Source: an uncultured Aquimarina sp. (GTDB taxonomy: Bacteria; Bacteroidota; Bacteroidia; Flavobacteriales; Flavobacteriaceae). Taken from it: 64,000 bases of DNA. The position numbers and the translations under genes were made by a program. Positions 1 to 9,132 of the stretch are shown one piece after another (the first letter of the stretch is position 1; each line of letters begins with the position of its first letter). The stretch is taken from the NCBI GenBank assembly GCA_947500545.1, contig CANMSO010000003.1:372001-436000 (forward strand). Direction: 5' to 3'. The notes below the pieces were generated by a model. That model had not been told where the DNA came from, made no database searches, and saw nothing but the letters and a program-made list of their open reading frames with translations.

Positions 1-426
1 ACAGACACAACCGCTATTAGAATGGTTCCTGAAAAACATGAGGATATCCTAAAAAAACATAAACTACAAAATGCGGTTAATCATGTAACAGTGATTATTA
101 ATAAAGAAAAACTGTTAAACTCTGGCAATTATAAGTCAATGCTTTTTTTTGAAGATTATTTTTTATGGGCAAGAATGATGATGAATGAATGCAAGTTTTA
201 TAATCTTCAAGAATCTTTGGTTTATGTTAGAGTAGGTAATGATATGATTGGAAGAAGGAAAGGATTTTTTTATGCTAAAAAAGAAATGACTTTTTATAAA
301 AGCCTTCTTAAAATTAACTTTTTAAGCTTTAGCGAATTTTTAAAAGCAGTTATATTTAGAATTCCTTTAAGATTTTTACCTAGAGGTGTTTTGTCATTTT
401 TTTATAAAAGAATTATTAGATCATAA
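1..426 (+). CDS. Glycosyltransferase family 2, C-terminal part (5' end outside window)
   Basis: The frame is open from base 1 and there is no start in the window, so only about 141 C-terminal residues are visible. The segment FFEDYFLWARMM matches the Glu-Asp motif near the catalytic base of GT-A fold family 2 enzymes, which move a sugar from a nucleotide donor to a growing oligosaccharide. The tail (FRIPLRFLPRGVLSFFYKR) is the basic amphipathic end usual in Bacteroidota members and may contact the membrane. Its stop overlaps the next start (TAATG), so the two genes are translationally coupled in a polysaccharide operon. Donor and acceptor sugars cannot be told. Confidence 0.8.
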   Translation, partial: TDTTAIRMVPEKHEDILKKHKLQNAVNHVTVIINKEKLLNSGNYKSMLFFEDYFLWARMMMNECKFYNLQESLVYVRVGNDMIGRRKGFFYAKKEMTFYKSLLKINFLSFSEFLKAVIFRIPLRFLPRGVLSFFYKRIIRS

Positions 427-1727
427 TGGATAGGGCCAAATTGTATAAATCATTTACATCAGGAGAAGCTGTTTACGTCTTTTTGGGTATTACGGCATTT
501 ACACTGCCGTTAGATTTAAACTTGAACTCCTATGCAGTTATTGCAACATTATTGATGTGGTTAATCTATCTAAAGGGAAATAATTTTAGAGTTAAATTTA
601 ACCTTAAAGAAATACTAATACATTCCTTCCCGTTTATAATTGCAGTTATTGGCCTGTTATATACGTCAAATTTAGACTATGGTTTTAAATATATTAGTAG
701 GTTAATAGGATTTTTAATTTTTCCACTAATATTTAGTACCGTTCAGTTTTCAGACAAAAAGTATATTAACATCTTGCTTGTTTTTATAGCAGGATGCTTG
801 ATGTATTTTTTTTATGTTTGGCTAGCATTTTTTGAATACGATCTAGGATTGGTAATAAGTGGTGGCTATAAAAAAGACATGCTGTTAAGGTTTAATAAGT
901 TTTTTACAGATAAAGAAAACCATCCCACATATTTCTCTCTTTTTCTAATAGCTAGCATTTTTATTAGTGCCTACATGATTGTAAAGAATAAATCTAAGCT
1001 TAAAATAGTCCTTCTTTTCATACTAATAACTATTCTTTTAGCACTTTCCTTAATTACGCTAACCGCAAAAATGCCTATATCAGCGCTTCTTTTTATTATG
1101 ATTATAGTTCCTTTAATCTATTTGATAAAGAATTTTAAGAAAAGAGCGCTAACAATATACCTAGCTTCTATATCTGCAATTTTGATTATTGGAAGTATCT
1201 TTTTTAAAGATATCCCAAACAGAGCAGTACAAGAGATGTATAATTATTACAATTATTTTAGAGGTGAAGATTTAAAACAATATTATTCATACGATGATTT
1301 GTCTGTTGATTATGATACATTTTGGTGGGAAAAAACTAATAGAATCGTCATCTGGAAAAATAGTATTGAATTAATGAAAGATTCGCCATTAATTGGTTTT
1401 GGCACAGGAGATGTTCAAGATGAACTAACAAAAGTTTATAAAAAGAACAAAGAGCTTTGGAGAATGCAGTTTTTTAATTCGCACAATCAATATCTCGATT
1501 ACCAACTTAGATATGGAATCTTAGGTATAGGGTTTCTTCTTTTTATGTTGTTTTTTTATTTTCGTAAAGCAGTAATTAGTTCAGATTATTTGTATGCTTC
1601 ATTTATTATTCTGGTTTCATTGTGTTTTCTAACAGAAAATATTATTCAAAGACATTGGGGTATAATCTATTTCTCATTTTTTAATAGCTTATTTTATTAT
1701 AGGAAAAGAATAATCAAAAAAGATTAA
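426..1727 (+). CDS. O-antigen ligase/polymerase-like membrane protein (Wzy/WaaL family), first copy
   Basis: A 433-residue polytopic membrane protein with about ten hydrophobic segments. A long hydrophilic loop around residues 270-360 holds the family signature region: RIVIWKNSIELM, then IGFGTGDVQDEL, then NSHNQYLDYQLRYGILG. This order (Arg, GxGxGD, HNQxL) is typical of the Wzy_C/O-antigen ligase family (PF04932), which joins undecaprenyl-linked glycans in the periplasm or passes them to lipid A or another acceptor. It starts within the stop of the upstream glycosyltransferase. Whether it is polymerase or ligase cannot be decided. A second related gene lies at 5573-6895. Confidence 0.8.
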   Translation: MDRAKLYKSFTSGEAVYVFLGITAFTLPLDLNLNSYAVIATLLMWLIYLKGNNFRVKFNLKEILIHSFPFIIAVIGLLYTSNLDYGFKYISRLIGFLIFPLIFSTVQFSDKKYINILLVFIAGCLMYFFYVWLAFFEYDLGLVISGGYKKDMLLRFNKFFTDKENHPTYFSLFLIASIFISAYMIVKNKSKLKIVLLFILITILLALSLITLTAKMPISALLFIMIIVPLIYLIKNFKKRALTIYLASISAILIIGSIFFKDIPNRAVQEMYNYYNYFRGEDLKQYYSYDDLSVDYDTFWWEKTNRIVIWKNSIELMKDSPLIGFGTGDVQDELTKVYKKNKELWRMQFFNSHNQYLDYQLRYGILGIGFLLFMLFFYFRKAVISSDYLYASFIILVSLCFLTENIIQRHWGIIYFSFFNSLFYYRKRIIKKD

Positions 1728-1731
1728 TTGT

Positions 1732-1739
1732 TACTTTTG
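1732..1739 (+). promoter_or_regulatory. Possible -7 element (TACTTTTG) before the sugar transferase
   Basis: TACTTTTG fits the Bacteroidota -7 consensus TAnnTTTG and sits 19 bp before the start at 1759. No clear -33 TTG is seen at the expected distance, and the upstream gene ends only just before, so this may be an internal promoter or chance. Confidence 0.35.
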
Positions 1740-1758
1740 TTCAATATAAAACCAGTTA

Positions 1759-3129
1759 ATGAACAAAGTCCTTACGCTTAGTGTAGTTGAAAGAAAGTTG
1801 TTTCTGTTTATAGGAGATATGGCAATTGTTATATTCTATCTCTATTTACTTACTAATAGAACCCTAAAAGGAACTTTTGATTATGATAAACATAGCTTGA
1901 CTATTTTTATTATTGGAATAGTCCTTTTCTCTGTTATTGCATATGTTATTGATATCTACAACTTAGAACGAGCCTCTAAGCCCATTACAATCTTTAGCCT
2001 CTCTCTTATTGTAGGTGTTTTGTATTCTTTTAGCATTTTTTTTATTACAATAATATTAATAAATACTACGGTTAGCAGGCCATACCTGATGGTGTTTTTG
2101 GCATTACTACCATTTTCATTGACTGCCTGGCGATTAATATGTTCAAACTTCTTTATTTCACAACCGTTCTTAAAAAACACTATTTTTATTTATGAAAGCG
2201 CTTTTGAAGAAGATAAAGAAGAAAACATCTCCCAGATAGAAGGTAGTGAAAATTCTAATGGGTTTAAAGTAAAATTAAGTCTATCAACTTCACACGATAC
2301 TTTTGTCAATAACCCTAAAAGATTGAACAAGGCTTCTGATAAGATTGATACCATTATCATTAGGATAAAGAATTATCAAAATATATCTAATGAAGTAGAG
2401 CGGTTTTTAACGAGATCAATGTATTTTGGTAAAGAAGTTTTTACCTTCACTTCGTTTTATGAAACAACTTATGAAGCTCTTCCTCTTAACTTATTGGGGA
2501 ATAACTTTTATGAAGTATTGCATTTAAAAAATAAAGGGTCACATTATATTCAGAAATTGTTTACCAAATTAATTGATTTTTTATTGTGTATCGTTGTTGG
2601 TTTAGTGCTTGTTTTGGTTTTGCCATTTGTGTTATTTTTCAATCTCTTTTTTAATAAAGGCCCTCTGTTTTATACTCAGGATCGTATAGGTAAGAAAGGT
2701 AAAGAGTTTAAAATTTATAAATTCAGATCTATGGTGGTTGATGCAGAAAAATCTGGTGCTAAAATGGCCACAAATAATGATGCTAGAATAACCCCTTTTG
2801 GCGGAATACTTAGAAAATTTAGAGTCGACGAATTACCTCAGATTATTTCAGTAATTAATGGAGATATGAGCTTTATTGGGCCACGACCAGAAAGAAAGAT
2901 TTTTGTTGATCAATTGGATAAAATAAACCCTTTTTATTCGGTTCGACATGTTATTAAACCAGGAATAACCGGATGGGCCCAGGTAAAGTATAAATATGGA
3001 GAGAATCTGGATGATTCCTTAAAAAAACTAGAATATGATCTATACTATATAAAAAATAGATCTGTAACTCTGGATATAAGAATTTTATTTAAGACAATAA
3101 CAACAATATTATTCTCTAGAGGGGTTTAA
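1759..3129 (+). CDS. Priming sugar transferase (polyprenyl-phosphate glycosyl-1-phosphate transferase)
   Basis: 456 residues. The N-terminal half has four to five membrane segments (about residues 12-130) and a soluble CoA-binding-like region. From about residue 262 comes the bacterial sugar transferase domain (PF02397): a membrane segment, YTQDRIGKKGKEFKIYKFRSM, RKFRVDELPQ, MSFIGPRPE and KPGITGWAQV. This architecture is that of WcaJ/WbaP-type enzymes, which put the first sugar-1-phosphate on undecaprenyl phosphate at the inner face of the membrane. Neighbouring genes make UDP-glucuronate and UDP-xylose, so a UDP-sugar donor is possible, but donor identity is inference. Confidence 0.9.
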   Translation: MNKVLTLSVVERKLFLFIGDMAIVIFYLYLLTNRTLKGTFDYDKHSLTIFIIGIVLFSVIAYVIDIYNLERASKPITIFSLSLIVGVLYSFSIFFITIILINTTVSRPYLMVFLALLPFSLTAWRLICSNFFISQPFLKNTIFIYESAFEEDKEENISQIEGSENSNGFKVKLSLSTSHDTFVNNPKRLNKASDKIDTIIIRIKNYQNISNEVERFLTRSMYFGKEVFTFTSFYETTYEALPLNLLGNNFYEVLHLKNKGSHYIQKLFTKLIDFLLCIVVGLVLVLVLPFVLFFNLFFNKGPLFYTQDRIGKKGKEFKIYKFRSMVVDAEKSGAKMATNNDARITPFGGILRKFRVDELPQIISVINGDMSFIGPRPERKIFVDQLDKINPFYSVRHVIKPGITGWAQVKYKYGENLDDSLKKLEYDLYYIKNRSVTLDIRILFKTITTILFSRGV

Positions 3130-3143
3130 ATAAAGAAATGTAA

Positions 3144-4457
3144 ATGAAAATATCGGTAATAGGAACAGGCTATGTTGGATTAGTAACAGGAACCTGTCTT
3201 GCAGAAACAGGCAACGAAGTAGTTTGCGTAGATATAAATGAAGAAAAGGTTCAGAAAATGAGAAATGGAGAAGTTCCTATCTATGAACCCCATTTGGATG
3301 TGTTGTTTGAACGTAATATAAAAGCTGATAGACTTAAGTTTACCACATCTCTTGAGAAGGGATTAGAACATGGTCAAATTATATTTCTTGCATTACCTAC
3401 TCCTGAAGATGAAGATGGTTCTGCGGATCTATCCTATATTTTAGGTGTTTCAGACCAAATAGGTAAGTTTATTTCAGAGTATAAAGTTATTGTAGATAAA
3501 AGTACTGTACCCGTAGGTACAGCAGAAAAAGTTCATGTTGCTATCTCAAAAAATGCTTCATGCGATTTTGATGTGGTATCTAACCCAGAATTTTTGAGAG
3601 AAGGATTGGCAGTCGATGATTTTTTAAAGCCAGAAAGAATTGTTATTGGATCCACTTCGGATAGAGCAATCGAGCTAATGCGCAAGTTATATAAACCATA
3701 TGTGAGATCCGGGAATCCTATTCTAGTAATGGATGAAAAGTCTGCAGAGCTTACCAAGTATGCTGCAAATTCATTTTTAGCGACAAAGATTACTTTTATG
3801 AATGAAATCGCTAATTATTGTGAAAGAGTAGGTGCAGATGTTGACAAGGTTCGGATTGGAATGGGAACCGATTCTAGAATTGGTAAACGTTTCTTGTTTC
3901 CAGGCATTGGTTATGGTGGATCATGTTTTCCAAAAGATGTAAAAGCATTACATAAATCAGGTAAAGATGATAATTATGATTTCAAAATTTTGGGATCTGT
4001 AATCGATGTTAATGCAACTCAAAAAGTAGCTTTGGTACCAAAAATCAAAGAGCATTTTAATAATGACCTTAAAGGAAAAACTTTTGCCATCTGGGGATTA
4101 GCCTTTAAACCTGAAACAGATGATATTAGAGAAGCACCTGCATTGGATATAATAAATACATTGTTGAATGAAGGAGCAAATATAAGAGCTTTTGACCCAG
4201 AAGCTATGAAAAATGTAGCTCGCAAATATGGTGATAAGATAACCTTTGCAAAAACCATGTATGATACTTTGCAAAATGCAGACGCACTTATAGTTTGTAC
4301 AGAGTGGAGTATTTTTAGAACTCCGAATTTTACAAAATTAAAAGAAGCAATGAGCGGAAATGTAATATTTGACGGAAGAAATCTATATGATTTAGAAGAT
4401 ATTAGAAAGGAAAATCTATCATATTATTCAATAGGTAGAGAAACTATAATCCCATAA
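3144..4457 (+). CDS. ugd: UDP-glucose 6-dehydrogenase
   Basis: 437 residues, the usual length. The Rossmann motif [10 protein letters not shown] is at residues 7-16. STVPVGT and NPEFLREG follow, and the catalytic cysteine lies in [10 protein letters not shown] (about Cys261). [19 protein letters not shown] marks the C-terminal UDP-binding domain. The enzyme oxidises UDP-glucose to UDP-glucuronate with two NAD+. The next gene, eight bases on, is a UDP-glucuronate decarboxylase, so the pair would give UDP-xylose for the polysaccharide. Start chosen at the ATG just before the Rossmann strand. Confidence 0.96.
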   Translation: MKISVIGTGYVGLVTGTCLAETGNEVVCVDINEEKVQKMRNGEVPIYEPHLDVLFERNIKADRLKFTTSLEKGLEHGQIIFLALPTPEDEDGSADLSYILGVSDQIGKFISEYKVIVDKSTVPVGTAEKVHVAISKNASCDFDVVSNPEFLREGLAVDDFLKPERIVIGSTSDRAIELMRKLYKPYVRSGNPILVMDEKSAELTKYAANSFLATKITFMNEIANYCERVGADVDKVRIGMGTDSRIGKRFLFPGIGYGGSCFPKDVKALHKSGKDDNYDFKILGSVIDVNATQKVALVPKIKEHFNNDLKGKTFAIWGLAFKPETDDIREAPALDIINTLLNEGANIRAFDPEAMKNVARKYGDKITFAKTMYDTLQNADALIVCTEWSIFRTPNFTKLKEAMSGNVIFDGRNLYDLEDIRKENLSYYSIGRETIIP

Positions 4458-4465
4458 GGATAATT

Positions 4466-5437
4466 ATGAAACGGATTTTAATTACAGGAGCAGCAGGTTT
4501 TTTAGGATCACATCTTTGCGATCGATTTATTAAAGAAGGCTATCATGTTATTGGCATGGATAACCTAATCACTGGGGATCTAAAGAATATAGAACATCTT
4601 TTTAAGCTCGAGAACTTTGAGTTCTCTCATCATGATGTTTCAAAATTTGTTCATGTTGCTGGCGAATTAGATTATATTTTACATTTTGCCTCTCCGGCCA
4701 GCCCGATAGATTATTTAAAGATTCCTATCCAGACTTTAAAAGTTGGATCATTGGGAACTCACAATCTTTTAGGTTTGGCAAAAGAAAAAAAGGCAAGAAT
4801 TCTTATAGCATCTACTAGCGAGGTGTATGGAGACCCATTGGTTCATCCTCAAACAGAGGACTACTATGGTAATGTTAATACTATTGGGCCACGTGGTGTG
4901 TATGATGAAGCAAAACGTTTTCAAGAGTCTATCACTATGGCATACCACACATATCATGGGGTAGAAACGAGAATAGTGCGCATTTTTAACACGTATGGCC
5001 CTAGAATGCGCCTTAATGATGGGCGTGTTGTGCCAGCATTTATAGGCCAGGCATTACGGGGTGAAGATCTTACTGTTTTTGGAGAAGGCCTCCAAACACG
5101 TTCTTTTTGTTATGTGGATGATTTAATTGAAGGGATTTATAGATTACTGTTTAGTGATTATGTGTATCCAGTAAATATTGGAAACCCAAACGAAATTACG
5201 ATTAGAGATTTTGCAGAAGAGATTATAAGACTTACAGGAACGGACCAAAAAGTTATTTATAAACCGCTTCCTGTAAATGACCCATTACAGAGGCAACCAG
5301 ACATTTCTAAAGCTAAAGAAGTTTTAGATTGGGAACCAAAGGTAGATAGAGCAGAGGGTATGAAATATACACTGGATTACTTTAAGGGATTATCTCCGGA
5401 AGAGCTTGATAAAAGCGAACATAGGGATTTTTCTTAA
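4466..5437 (+). CDS. uxs: UDP-glucuronate decarboxylase (UDP-xylose synthase), SDR family
   Basis: 323 residues. The extended SDR motif [12 protein letters not shown] is at the N-terminus and the catalytic YxxxK is in YDEAKRFQE (Tyr146, Lys150). Family markers of UDP-xylose synthases are [33 protein letters not shown] and GNPNEITI. It decarboxylates UDP-glucuronate to UDP-xylose through a bound 4-keto intermediate. It follows ugd by eight bases; AAGGA before the ATG is one of the few Shine-Dalgarno-like sites in this window. The gene symbol follows function, not a searched orthologue. Confidence 0.92.
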   Translation: MKRILITGAAGFLGSHLCDRFIKEGYHVIGMDNLITGDLKNIEHLFKLENFEFSHHDVSKFVHVAGELDYILHFASPASPIDYLKIPIQTLKVGSLGTHNLLGLAKEKKARILIASTSEVYGDPLVHPQTEDYYGNVNTIGPRGVYDEAKRFQESITMAYHTYHGVETRIVRIFNTYGPRMRLNDGRVVPAFIGQALRGEDLTVFGEGLQTRSFCYVDDLIEGIYRLLFSDYVYPVNIGNPNEITIRDFAEEIIRLTGTDQKVIYKPLPVNDPLQRQPDISKAKEVLDWEPKVDRAEGMKYTLDYFKGLSPEELDKSEHRDFS

Positions 5438-5572
5438 TAAGTAAGTACTCGGTTGAACTTCTGGTTTGTTATAGGAGCATTGACCATTAAAATATAAGAT
5501 GCTTTTAAGACGTTATTATTTTTTAAAACAAAGCATATTACCAACGAAACAATACTTTATAAATTTAAGTTT

Positions 5573-6895
5573 GTGGAATTAAGCAAAATTACATCAAGGT
5601 TTTCCAGAATGTTTTATAAAGAAGAAAACAATCTGGTATTAACGATTTTTTGGAATAGCTTATATACGGCCTTTTTTTTATTGCCTTTGGGGATTAATCT
5701 TCCTACACCATTTTTTATTGTTTCGATAGCTCTTGGTATTGTAAATACATTTAAGTCAAAGAGAAAACTAGTTTCCGATAATAAAGAATTATTACTTTTT
5801 CCGTTATATTTCTTTATTATGTTGTTTAGTTTGATCTACACTGATAACATTTCAGCAGGTACAGATCTATTACAGCGATCCTTATCCTTATTATTTTTCC
5901 CAATTATTTTTCTTTTTGTAAAAGAAGATGCATCCACAGTAAAAAAGTTATTTGATTTTTTACTACTAGGACTTATAGTATCCTTTTTTATAAATCTGTC
6001 AGTCGCTTTTTATAATGCAATTTCAGTTGCAAAAGGAAGTATTATACTATTTGATAACCCTCTAGATGGAGTTTCTGTCATTTTGGAGTCTATTACAAAT
6101 GGATGGAATTATTTTATAGGGGTAGAGTTTTCTAAATTGGTAAACCCAAGTTATGTTTCTTTGTATATATTGTTGGTATTAAGCTATTATCTCAAAAACA
6201 AGCTTCAATCAAGAACGCAAGTCCTTATTATAATCATACTTTTTTTATATCTTTTTCTATTAGCATCAATAGCGGCCTATATAATTTTGGCGGTAATGTG
6301 TTTGTTGCTGATTTACAACATTTCAGACAAGAGCAGGAAATATACTATGTCTATAATGTTTGTTTTAGGGTTGATTGTTTTTTTAAATAACCCAAGGGTA
6401 TTTGATTTTTATTCTAATGTAAAAGACTTTAATAACACTTTAGTAATTGATAATACTACAGTAGAAAAATCAAGATTATTAACCTGGAACGCTAGTATAA
6501 AATTAATTCAAGAGGCTCCCTTTTTAGGCTACGGGGTTGGAGATACTAATGATGTGTTGATTGAAAAATACAAGGAGCTTAATTATTTTCATAACTATAA
6601 GAATAAATATAATGCGCATAACCAATTTCTTCAAACGTTTCTTCAAACAGGAATTATTGGTTTTGGTGTCTTGATTAATATTTTTATTCTGCTTGCAATA
6701 CGAATGAATAGAAGTAGGAATGAACTTTCTGTATTTCTTATTCTCTTTATATCTCTGTTTTTTGAATCCATGTTGGTTAGATTTAACGGAGTAGTATTCT
6801 TTTCTGTAATCATTCCTTTACTGCTTAAAAAGAGAAGCATTTTAAGTAGTAGGATTATTCGTAATGAGGCTATAGTGGTAAAGGATAATCTATAA
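5573..6895 (+). CDS. O-antigen ligase/polymerase-like membrane protein (Wzy/WaaL family), second copy
   Basis: 440 residues with about eleven hydrophobic segments. The loop near residues 295-370 repeats the layout of the first copy: RLLTWNASIKLI, LGYGVGDTNDVL and NAHNQFLQTFLQTGIIG. It therefore belongs to PF04932. The frame opens with GTG; an in-frame ATG twelve codons on (5609) is an alternative start and cannot be excluded. It lies 135 bp after the UDP-xylose synthase and closes the polysaccharide cluster. Two copies may split polymerase and ligase roles. Confidence 0.8.
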   Translation: MELSKITSRFSRMFYKEENNLVLTIFWNSLYTAFFLLPLGINLPTPFFIVSIALGIVNTFKSKRKLVSDNKELLLFPLYFFIMLFSLIYTDNISAGTDLLQRSLSLLFFPIIFLFVKEDASTVKKLFDFLLLGLIVSFFINLSVAFYNAISVAKGSIILFDNPLDGVSVILESITNGWNYFIGVEFSKLVNPSYVSLYILLVLSYYLKNKLQSRTQVLIIIILFLYLFLLASIAAYIILAVMCLLLIYNISDKSRKYTMSIMFVLGLIVFLNNPRVFDFYSNVKDFNNTLVIDNTTVEKSRLLTWNASIKLIQEAPFLGYGVGDTNDVLIEKYKELNYFHNYKNKYNAHNQFLQTFLQTGIIGFGVLINIFILLAIRMNRSRNELSVFLILFISLFFESMLVRFNGVVFFSVIIPLLLKKRSILSSRIIRNEAIVVKDNL

Positions 6896-7424
6896 TAACC
6901 TTTTTAAACTGAATGATTAATTATTATGAGAATAAGTCTTTCTAATAATTTCTTGACTTTGATGTATAGAGTTTTAATTGTTGATGTTTTAATTATATAC
7001 TTACTAATTTCAGAAACACCTAATGTTATTATATTATAATACCATCTTGCGAAAATGTTGCGTTAGAACTTAAGTTTTTACTACAAACCATTAGCAATAC
7101 AACAACGAATAAACTATTTTTGAGCCTTTAAAATTCAAAGACTAAACTATTTTAAGACTTTGTATTTTGTTCGGCGTTTAAAAGCAGCGCTTTTTAAATC
7201 TTTTTGACTAGCATAAGATTTCTTTTACGTTAAAAAATCTTGAAACCTAGGAAAGATTTTAGTGGAAGGAATCTGGTTTTTAGTAAAACTAAAAAATGCA
7301 TTAAAAAAGTACCCTTTCTTTTGATTCGTTTTCTTTGGGTGCTCAAACAAAATGAATAGAAAAGTTAAAGTAAAGTAGTGAAGCTTAAAAATAAGTTTCA
7401 ATAAAAAAATAAATTTAGTTAACA
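6896..7424. other. 529-bp gap with no convincing gene
   Basis: A/T-rich spacer between the polysaccharide cluster and purD. A 38-codon frame at 6926-7042 on + has a hydrophobic reading but no other support. A 39-codon TTG frame at 7240-7359 on + ends in VPFLLIRFLWVLKQNE; I recall similar short readings recurring between genes in Flavobacteriia, so it may be a dispersed repeat rather than a gene. No terminator hairpin stands out. Confidence 0.5.
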
Positions 7425-8696
7425 ATGAACATTCTAGTACTCGGATCCGGAGGGAGAGAACATACATTTGCCTATAAAATTGTACAAAGCAAACTTTGTG
7501 ATAAACTATTTGTAGCACCTGGTAATGCAGGTACAGCACAAATAGCAACCAATGTAGCTATTTCGGTTACCGATTTCCAAGCTATAAAAGAATTGGTATT
7601 AAAAGAAAGCATCAATATGGTAGTCGTAGGCCCAGAAGATCCATTGGTACAAGGGATTTCTGATTTCTTTGCCAATGATGATCAACTAAAAGATGTTACC
7701 GTTATTGGACCCTCAAAAGAAGGAGCACAGTTAGAAGGTAGTAAAGAGTATGCCAAAGAATTTTTAATCAGACATAATATACCAACAGCGGCATATCAAA
7801 GTTTTACAGCAGCTACTGTGGCACAGGGGAAACAATTCTTAGAAACACTCAATGCGCCATATGTACTTAAAGCAGATGGTTTGGCCGCTGGAAAAGGAGT
7901 CCTGATCATAGAAGATATAGAAGAAGCCAAAATCGAGCTTGAAAATATGCTTACCAATAAAAAGTTTGGAGCGGCAAGTGAGAAAGTGGTTATTGAAGAA
8001 TTCCTAGACGGGATAGAACTAAGTGTATTTGTACTTACCGATGGTGAAAACTATTTAACACTACCAACTGCCAAAGATTACAAACGAATTGGTGAAGGAG
8101 ATACTGGCCTTAACACAGGAGGGATGGGCGCTATCTCACCTGTACCTTTTGCCAATGATGCATTTATGGCCAAAATCGAGAACCAAATCGTTAAACCTAC
8201 AGTAGATGGCTTAGCAAAGGAAAATATCGATTATAAGGGCTTTATTTTTATCGGATTGATCAAAGTAGGCAATGATCCAAAAGTAATCGAATATAACGTA
8301 CGTATGGGCGATCCAGAGACCGAAGCTGTTCTACCACGAGTGAAGACAGATTTGGTGACCTTGTTTCAACATGTAGGTAATCAATCTTTGGATAAAGCAA
8401 GTCTGGAAATCGATCCGAGAACTGCTACTACAGTTATGACTGTTTCGGGTGGGTATCCTGAAGCATATGAAAAAGGAAAAGAAATCACAGGAGTAGATGA
8501 TATTTCAGAATCTATAGTTTTTCATGCAGGAACAAAACTAGATGGTGACAAAGTAGTGACCAATGGTGGTAGAGTGATCGCTGTAACTTCATTTGATGAT
8601 GATTTCAGATTAGCACTAAAAAAATCTTATCAAAATATTGAAAAGCTACATTTTGATAAGATGTACTATAGAAAAGACTTAGGTTTTGACTTGTAA
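7425..8696 (+). CDS. purD: Phosphoribosylamine-glycine ligase (GAR synthetase)
   Basis: 423 residues, normal length. The N-terminal PurD motif GSGGREHTFAYK, the ATP-grasp core (VLKADGLAAGKGVLI, GEGDTGLNTGGMGAISP) and the metal-binding NVRMGDPETE are all present. It joins 5-phosphoribosylamine and glycine with ATP in the second step of purine synthesis. The gene stands alone and ends at a strong hairpin. The ATG at 7425 directly precedes the first beta-strand. Confidence 0.97.
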   Translation: MNILVLGSGGREHTFAYKIVQSKLCDKLFVAPGNAGTAQIATNVAISVTDFQAIKELVLKESINMVVVGPEDPLVQGISDFFANDDQLKDVTVIGPSKEGAQLEGSKEYAKEFLIRHNIPTAAYQSFTAATVAQGKQFLETLNAPYVLKADGLAAGKGVLIIEDIEEAKIELENMLTNKKFGAASEKVVIEEFLDGIELSVFVLTDGENYLTLPTAKDYKRIGEGDTGLNTGGMGAISPVPFANDAFMAKIENQIVKPTVDGLAKENIDYKGFIFIGLIKVGNDPKVIEYNVRMGDPETEAVLPRVKTDLVTLFQHVGNQSLDKASLEIDPRTATTVMTVSGGYPEAYEKGKEITGVDDISESIVFHAGTKLDGDKVVTNGGRVIAVTSFDDDFRLALKKSYQNIEKLHFDKMYYRKDLGFDL

Positions 8697-8722
8697 ATGT
8701 CTTGTGAATTCACATAGAAATA

Positions 8723-8762
8723 ATAAGAGCGGATCTTGGTTAACCAAGATCCGCTCTTATTT
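8723..8762. terminator. Bidirectional terminator, perfect 40-bp palindrome
   Basis: Left arm 8723-8742 and right arm 8743-8762 are exact reverse complements with no spacer. The stem begins AATAAGAG and has the GC-rich core CGGATC. T-rich tracts follow on both strands. It lies between convergent purD (+) and the small membrane gene (-) and can serve both. Confidence 0.9.
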
Positions 8763-8787
8763 TATAATAATACATCCTTAAAAGGAC

Positions 8788-9018
8788 TTAGTCTAGAAAT
8801 GAATGTGCTTTAGGGTCTTTATTCTCTTCATTATTGTCGTTAAACTTTTTTAACTCTCTCATCCAATAGAAAAAAGCTACAAAACCAATAGCCATAAATA
8901 ACCAGTTCACCATATTGGCTGCTGTCCAATTTTCTAATTCTAAGGATCTTAGAACATCTAAAGGTGCAAATAAAACATCAACAAAAAGAGATTGGATAGC
9001 TTCAAAAAAATCTTTCAT
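8788..9018 (-). CDS. Small membrane protein, DUF6341 family
   Basis: 76 residues. Amphipathic N-terminus (MKDFFEAIQSLFVDVLFAPLD), then LELENWTAANMVNWLFM and one membrane helix (about residues 36-54), then a charged tail. This matches the Flavobacteriia family DUF6341, which some databases label uracil phosphoribosyltransferase from gene context; nothing in the sequence supports that activity. Function unknown. Divergent from a DUF6427 gene. Confidence 0.75.
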   Translation of the reverse strand: MKDFFEAIQSLFVDVLFAPLDVLRSLELENWTAANMVNWLFMAIGFVAFFYWMRELKKFNDNNEENKDPKAHSFLD

Positions 9019-9112
9019 AATTCATGATATGATTGGGATATAAAAAGTTTTATATACTTTTTATACATTAGTTCTACAATATCTAAAAACAATATCATAA
9101 TATTGTTTGATG

Positions 9113-9120
9113 CAAAAATA
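9113..9120 (-). promoter_or_regulatory. -7 element (TATTTTTG on -) for the DUF6341 gene
   Basis: Reads TATTTTTG on the minus strand, matching TAnnTTTG, 95 bp before the start. An inverted repeat at 9087-9108 (AAACAATAT, 4-bp spacer, ATATTGTTT) lies just downstream, where transcription should begin, and could be an operator or a 5' stem. Confidence 0.5.
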
Positions 9121-9132
9121 TAAAAAATAGTA

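Noticed and set aside
7225..7548. 107-codon minus-strand frame across the purD start
   Set aside because: Overlaps the well supported purD in antisense, has a biased Phe/Leu/Lys make-up from A/T-rich DNA and no family pattern.
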